Source: Rhizobium sp. Q54 (GTDB lineage Bacteria; Bacteroidota; Bacteroidia; Flavobacteriales; Flavobacteriaceae). From it: a stretch of DNA of 35,589 bases. Each line of letters begins with the position of its first letter. Within the stretch, counting starts at the first letter, position 1. The notes below the pieces were generated by a model. The model worked only from the letters and a program-made list of their open reading frames with translations. It did not search any database and had not been told where the DNA came from. Below, piece by piece: positions 33,603 through 35,589 of this stretch. The DNA lies in contig CALQAH020000022.1 in NCBI GenBank assembly GCA_943328505.2, positions 1 through 35,589 on the forward strand. The letters are read 5' to 3'. Both the position numbers and the translations under genes were made by a program.

Positions 33603-33785
33603 TTATTTTTTTTTGAATATACGAGTCACAGCATAAACAAACAATATAAAGGATATTATTCGCAAACCCAGAAAAATACTAGGTAAAGGTTTTTCAATGA
33701 AATAAGAAATTATTGAAATTCCAATACTAATTCCTATTAATTTTAATGGGGATCCTTCTCTAAAAAAAGATATAACTTTATTCAT
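33603..33785 (-). CDS. Small membrane protein downstream of ftsY
   Basis: A 60-residue protein with two hydrophobic stretches (about 16-27 and 36-53) and a basic C-terminus (FKKK). It starts ten bases after the ftsY stop in the same direction, which supports expression from the ftsY transcript. The family is not recognised. The gene ends five bases from the convergent serine hydrolase stop. Confidence 0.6.
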   Translation of the reverse strand: MNKVISFFREGSPLKLIGISIGISIISYFIEKPLPSIFLGLRIISFILFVYAVTRIFKKK

Positions 33786-33795
33786 AATTTTTTAA

Positions 33796-34776
33796 TTATT
33801 TAAAAAACGAATCTACAAACTCATATTTATTAAAGACTTGCAAATCTTCAATAGTCTCGCCTACTCCAATATATTTAACGGGTATTTGAAATTGATCTGA
33901 AATACCTATTACAACGCCACCTTTTGCAGTTCCATCTAATTTTGTAATGGCAAGACAAGTAACATCAGTAGCAACCGTAAATTGTTTGGCTTGTTCAAAA
34001 GCATTTTGACCCGTTGAACCATCAAGTACTAATAATACATCGTGAGGCGCATCGGAAATTACTTTTTGCATAACACGATTGATTTTGGTTAATTCATTCA
34101 TTAAACCAACTTTGTTGTGTAATCTACCTGCGGTATCAATAATAACAACATCGGCATCTTGTGCAACAGCACTTTGTATAGTATCAAATGCTACAGAAGC
34201 AGGATCACTTCCCATTTGTTGTTTTACCAATGGCACGCCTACTCTATCAGCCCATACTTGTAATTGATCGATGGCTGCTGCACGAAAAGTATCTGCAGCA
34301 CCAAGAACAACGTTGTGTCCCGCTTTTTTAAATTGATAGGCTAATTTACCAATAGTAGTAGTTTTTCCAACGCCATTTACACCAACAACCATTATTACAT
34401 ATGGCTTTTTATTAGCAGGAATGGTAAACTCTATTTCTTCTCCTGATTTGGTTTCTGAAAGTAAACCTGCAATTTCATCACGAAGTATTTGATTGAGTTC
34501 GTCTGTCCCAAGGTATTTATCATTGGCAACACGGGTTTCAATTCGCTCGATAATTTTTAAGGTAGTATTTACTCCAACATCAGACGAAACCAATATTTCT
34601 TCTAGATTATCTAAAACCTCAGCATCAACTTTTGATTTACCAGCAACGGCTTTGGTTAATTTAGAAAAGAAACTTGTTTTTGATTTTTCAAGCCCTTTAT
34701 CTAGGGTTTGTTTTGCTTCTTCGGTTATCCCTGTTTCTTTTTTTTCGGATGAAAATATTCTTTTAAAAAAACTCAT
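33796..34776 (-). CDS. ftsY: Signal recognition particle receptor FtsY
   Basis: FtsY is the SRP receptor GTPase that docks ribosome-nascent chain complexes at the membrane for co-translational insertion. The 326 residues comprise a short acidic/basic N-terminal part, the N domain (helical, about 20-105) and the G domain. GTPase motifs are GVNGVGKTTTIGKLA (G1), DTFRAAAIDQL (the SRP-specific insertion), DTAGRLHNKVGLMNEL (G3), TKLDGTAKGG (G4) and PVKYIGVGE. The A domain of E. coli is largely absent, as is normal in Bacteroidetes. A terminator lies between this gene and DUF4295 upstream. Confidence 0.96.
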   Translation of the reverse strand: MSFFKRIFSSEKKETGITEEAKQTLDKGLEKSKTSFFSKLTKAVAGKSKVDAEVLDNLEEILVSSDVGVNTTLKIIERIETRVANDKYLGTDELNQILRDEIAGLLSETKSGEEIEFTIPANKKPYVIMVVGVNGVGKTTTIGKLAYQFKKAGHNVVLGAADTFRAAAIDQLQVWADRVGVPLVKQQMGSDPASVAFDTIQSAVAQDADVVIIDTAGRLHNKVGLMNELTKINRVMQKVISDAPHDVLLVLDGSTGQNAFEQAKQFTVATDVTCLAITKLDGTAKGGVVIGISDQFQIPVKYIGVGETIEDLQVFNKYEFVDSFFK

Positions 34777-34880
34777 TTCAATTAAGTATTAAACCCTTCA
34801 AGGGTACATTTATCATTAGGTTGTAACCTAGCAATTCAAAACTTGGACACTCGAGCGATAGCGAACAAGCGAAGCAAATA

Positions 34881-34919
34881 TAAAAATAAAAAAGCTACTT
34901 TCTAATAGAAAGTAGCTTT
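34881..34919 (-). terminator. Intrinsic terminator between DUF4295 and ftsY
   Basis: AAAGCTACTTTCT (34891-34903) and AGAAAGTAGCTTT (34907-34919) form a perfect 13-bp stem with a 3-base loop. On the minus strand it is followed by a T-rich stretch. Confidence 0.8.
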
Positions 34920-34939
34920 GATATATTTTTGAGTACAAA

Positions 34940-35092
34940 TTATTTCTTTTTCAAGAAAGTATCAACTTCTTCAGGAGTCATAATGCTTTCTACAAAAGTG
35001 TAAGCTCCAGTTTTTGGAGATCTTACCATTTTAATAGCTTTTGATAATCTTTTTGAAGCTGTTTGTAATGTTGCTACGGTTTTCTTTGCCAT
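34940..35092 (-). CDS. DUF4295 small basic protein
   Basis: A 50-residue protein, MAKKTVATLQ at the start and DTFLKKK at the end, with KSIMTPEEV-like and AIKMVRSPKTGAYTF segments. DUF4295 is a small basic protein of Bacteroidetes found after rpmB and rpmG and presumed to be ribosome-associated, though this is not proven. The three genes run in the same direction, and the terminator at 34881-34919 closes this short operon. Confidence 0.88.
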   Translation of the reverse strand: MAKKTVATLQTASKRLSKAIKMVRSPKTGAYTFVESIMTPEEVDTFLKKK

Positions 35093-35159
35093 GATTAATG
35101 TGTATTTTAATTTTAATTAATCTCTAAATGTAACCATTAGAGTTTTTTAAAATCTCTAA

Positions 35160-35342
35160 TTATTTAATTTCTTTATGAACTGTCATTCTCTTTAAGATTG
35201 GATTAAATTTTTTAATCTCTAATCTGTCTGGAGTATTTTTTTTATTTTTGGTAGATATGTATCTAGAAGTTCCTGGAAGACCAGTTCCTTTGTGCTCCGT
35301 ACATTCTAAAATTACTTGTATTCTATTACCTTTCTTTGCCAT
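35160..35342 (-). CDS. rpmG: 50S ribosomal protein L33
   Basis: A 60-residue ribosomal protein with the L33 pattern: [18 protein letters not shown], then [24 protein letters not shown]. It belongs to the large subunit near the E site. No CxxC zinc pairs are seen (only one cysteine), so it is the zinc-free form. It lies 34 bases after rpmB and upstream of DUF4295. Confidence 0.93.
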   Translation of the reverse strand: MAKKGNRIQVILECTEHKGTGLPGTSRYISTKNKKNTPDRLEIKKFNPILKRMTVHKEIK

Positions 35343-35376
35343 CTTGCTTTATTTATTGTCCCTAAATGAGGGATAA

Positions 35377-35589
35377 TTATTTTATGAATCCGTTAGTTTG
35401 TGCTTTTTTCAAAACAGCAGCTAATCCATTTTTATTGATTGTTTTAATTGTAGATGCAGCTACTCTTAGAGTAATCCATCTGTCTTCTTCAGCAAGAAAG
35501 AAACGTTTTTTTACTAAGTTAACAGAAAATTTTCTCTTAGTTTTATTCATAGCATGAGAAACATTGTTTCCCACCATCGCTCTTTTACC
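35377..35589 (-). CDS. rpmB: 50S ribosomal protein L28, 5' end beyond the window
   Basis: The C-terminal 70 or so residues of L28 are present, GKRAMVGNNVSHAMN, then RWITLRVAASTIKTINKNG. The frame is open to the window edge, so the first few residues (normally about 8) are missing. It forms the first gene of the visible rpmB-rpmG-DUF4295 operon. Confidence 0.93.
   Translation of the reverse strand, partial: GKRAMVGNNVSHAMNKTKRKFSVNLVKKRFFLAEEDRWITLRVAASTIKTINKNGLAAVLKKAQTNGFIK

Noticed and set aside
34794..34832. Short palindromes (ACCCTTCAAGGGT, AGGTTGTAACCT) before ftsY as operators
   Set aside because: The spacers are one or two bases and no regulator or promoter could be linked to them.
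1..35589. CRISPR array, prophage or insertion sequence
   Set aside because: No spaced direct repeats, Cas, phage structural, integrase or transposase genes were seen.

Overview
The window looks like a chromosomal segment of a Flavobacteriaceae bacterium, probably Flavobacterium or a close relative. The evidence is AT-rich DNA, promoters of the Bacteroidetes type (TTG, about 20 bases, then TAnnTTTG), type IX secretion (T9SS) tails, many lipoproteins, and a split two-gene transketolase. No phage, plasmid, integrase, transposase or CRISPR array was seen. The assignment is by eye from protein motifs; no database search was possible.

Layout. 1-5.8 kb: the first codons of a likely LptF/LptG permease and tgt (minus), a two-subunit transketolase (plus), an FKBP-type lipoprotein (minus), an S4-domain protein and a phosphoribosyltransferase (plus), and shikimate kinase (minus). 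5.9-7.4 kb: two identical tRNA-Lys genes, tRNA-Leu(GAG), and a MerR regulator carrying the Wx9EH and ExHxxG motifs of CarH-type, B12-dependent light sensors. 7.4-9.5 kb: an ECF sigma factor, its probable anti-sigma factor and two DUF4252 proteins (minus), with a candidate autoregulatory ECF promoter. 9.6-11 kb: an S41 protease lipoprotein.

11-16.8 kb is a cobalamin uptake locus. A BtuB-like TonB receptor (minus) sits behind a cobalamin riboswitch. Diverging from it is an operon for a periplasmic-binding lipoprotein, permease and ATPase (BtuF/C/D-like). A GxxExxY-family gene bounded by inverted repeats lies between the permease and ATPase genes, and looks like an inserted cassette.

16.8-20.4 kb: trmL, an RluE-type pseudouridine synthase, a DUF4476 secreted protein, and rmuC broken by one in-frame TGA. 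20.5-27.1 kb: a two-gene module present twice in tandem, each copy a diheme c-type cytochrome lipoprotein followed by a secreted FG-GAP/UnbV protein with a T9SS tail. 27.3-31.4 kb: two DUF3857 proteins, one with an intact transglutaminase triad and one apparently without. 31.4-33.6 kb: a DUF721 (DciA-like) protein, a small lipoprotein and a serine beta-lactamase-like hydrolase. 33.6-35.6 kb: ribosomal proteins L28 (cut by the window edge) and L33, DUF4295, ftsY and a small membrane protein, all on the minus strand.

The most notable points are the IR-flanked GxxExxY cassette inside the B12 operon, the duplicated cytochrome/T9SS module with a 15-bp inverted repeat at its junction, the CarH-like regulator near B12 uptake genes, overlapping divergent promoters at the riboswitch, and the nonsense codon in rmuC.
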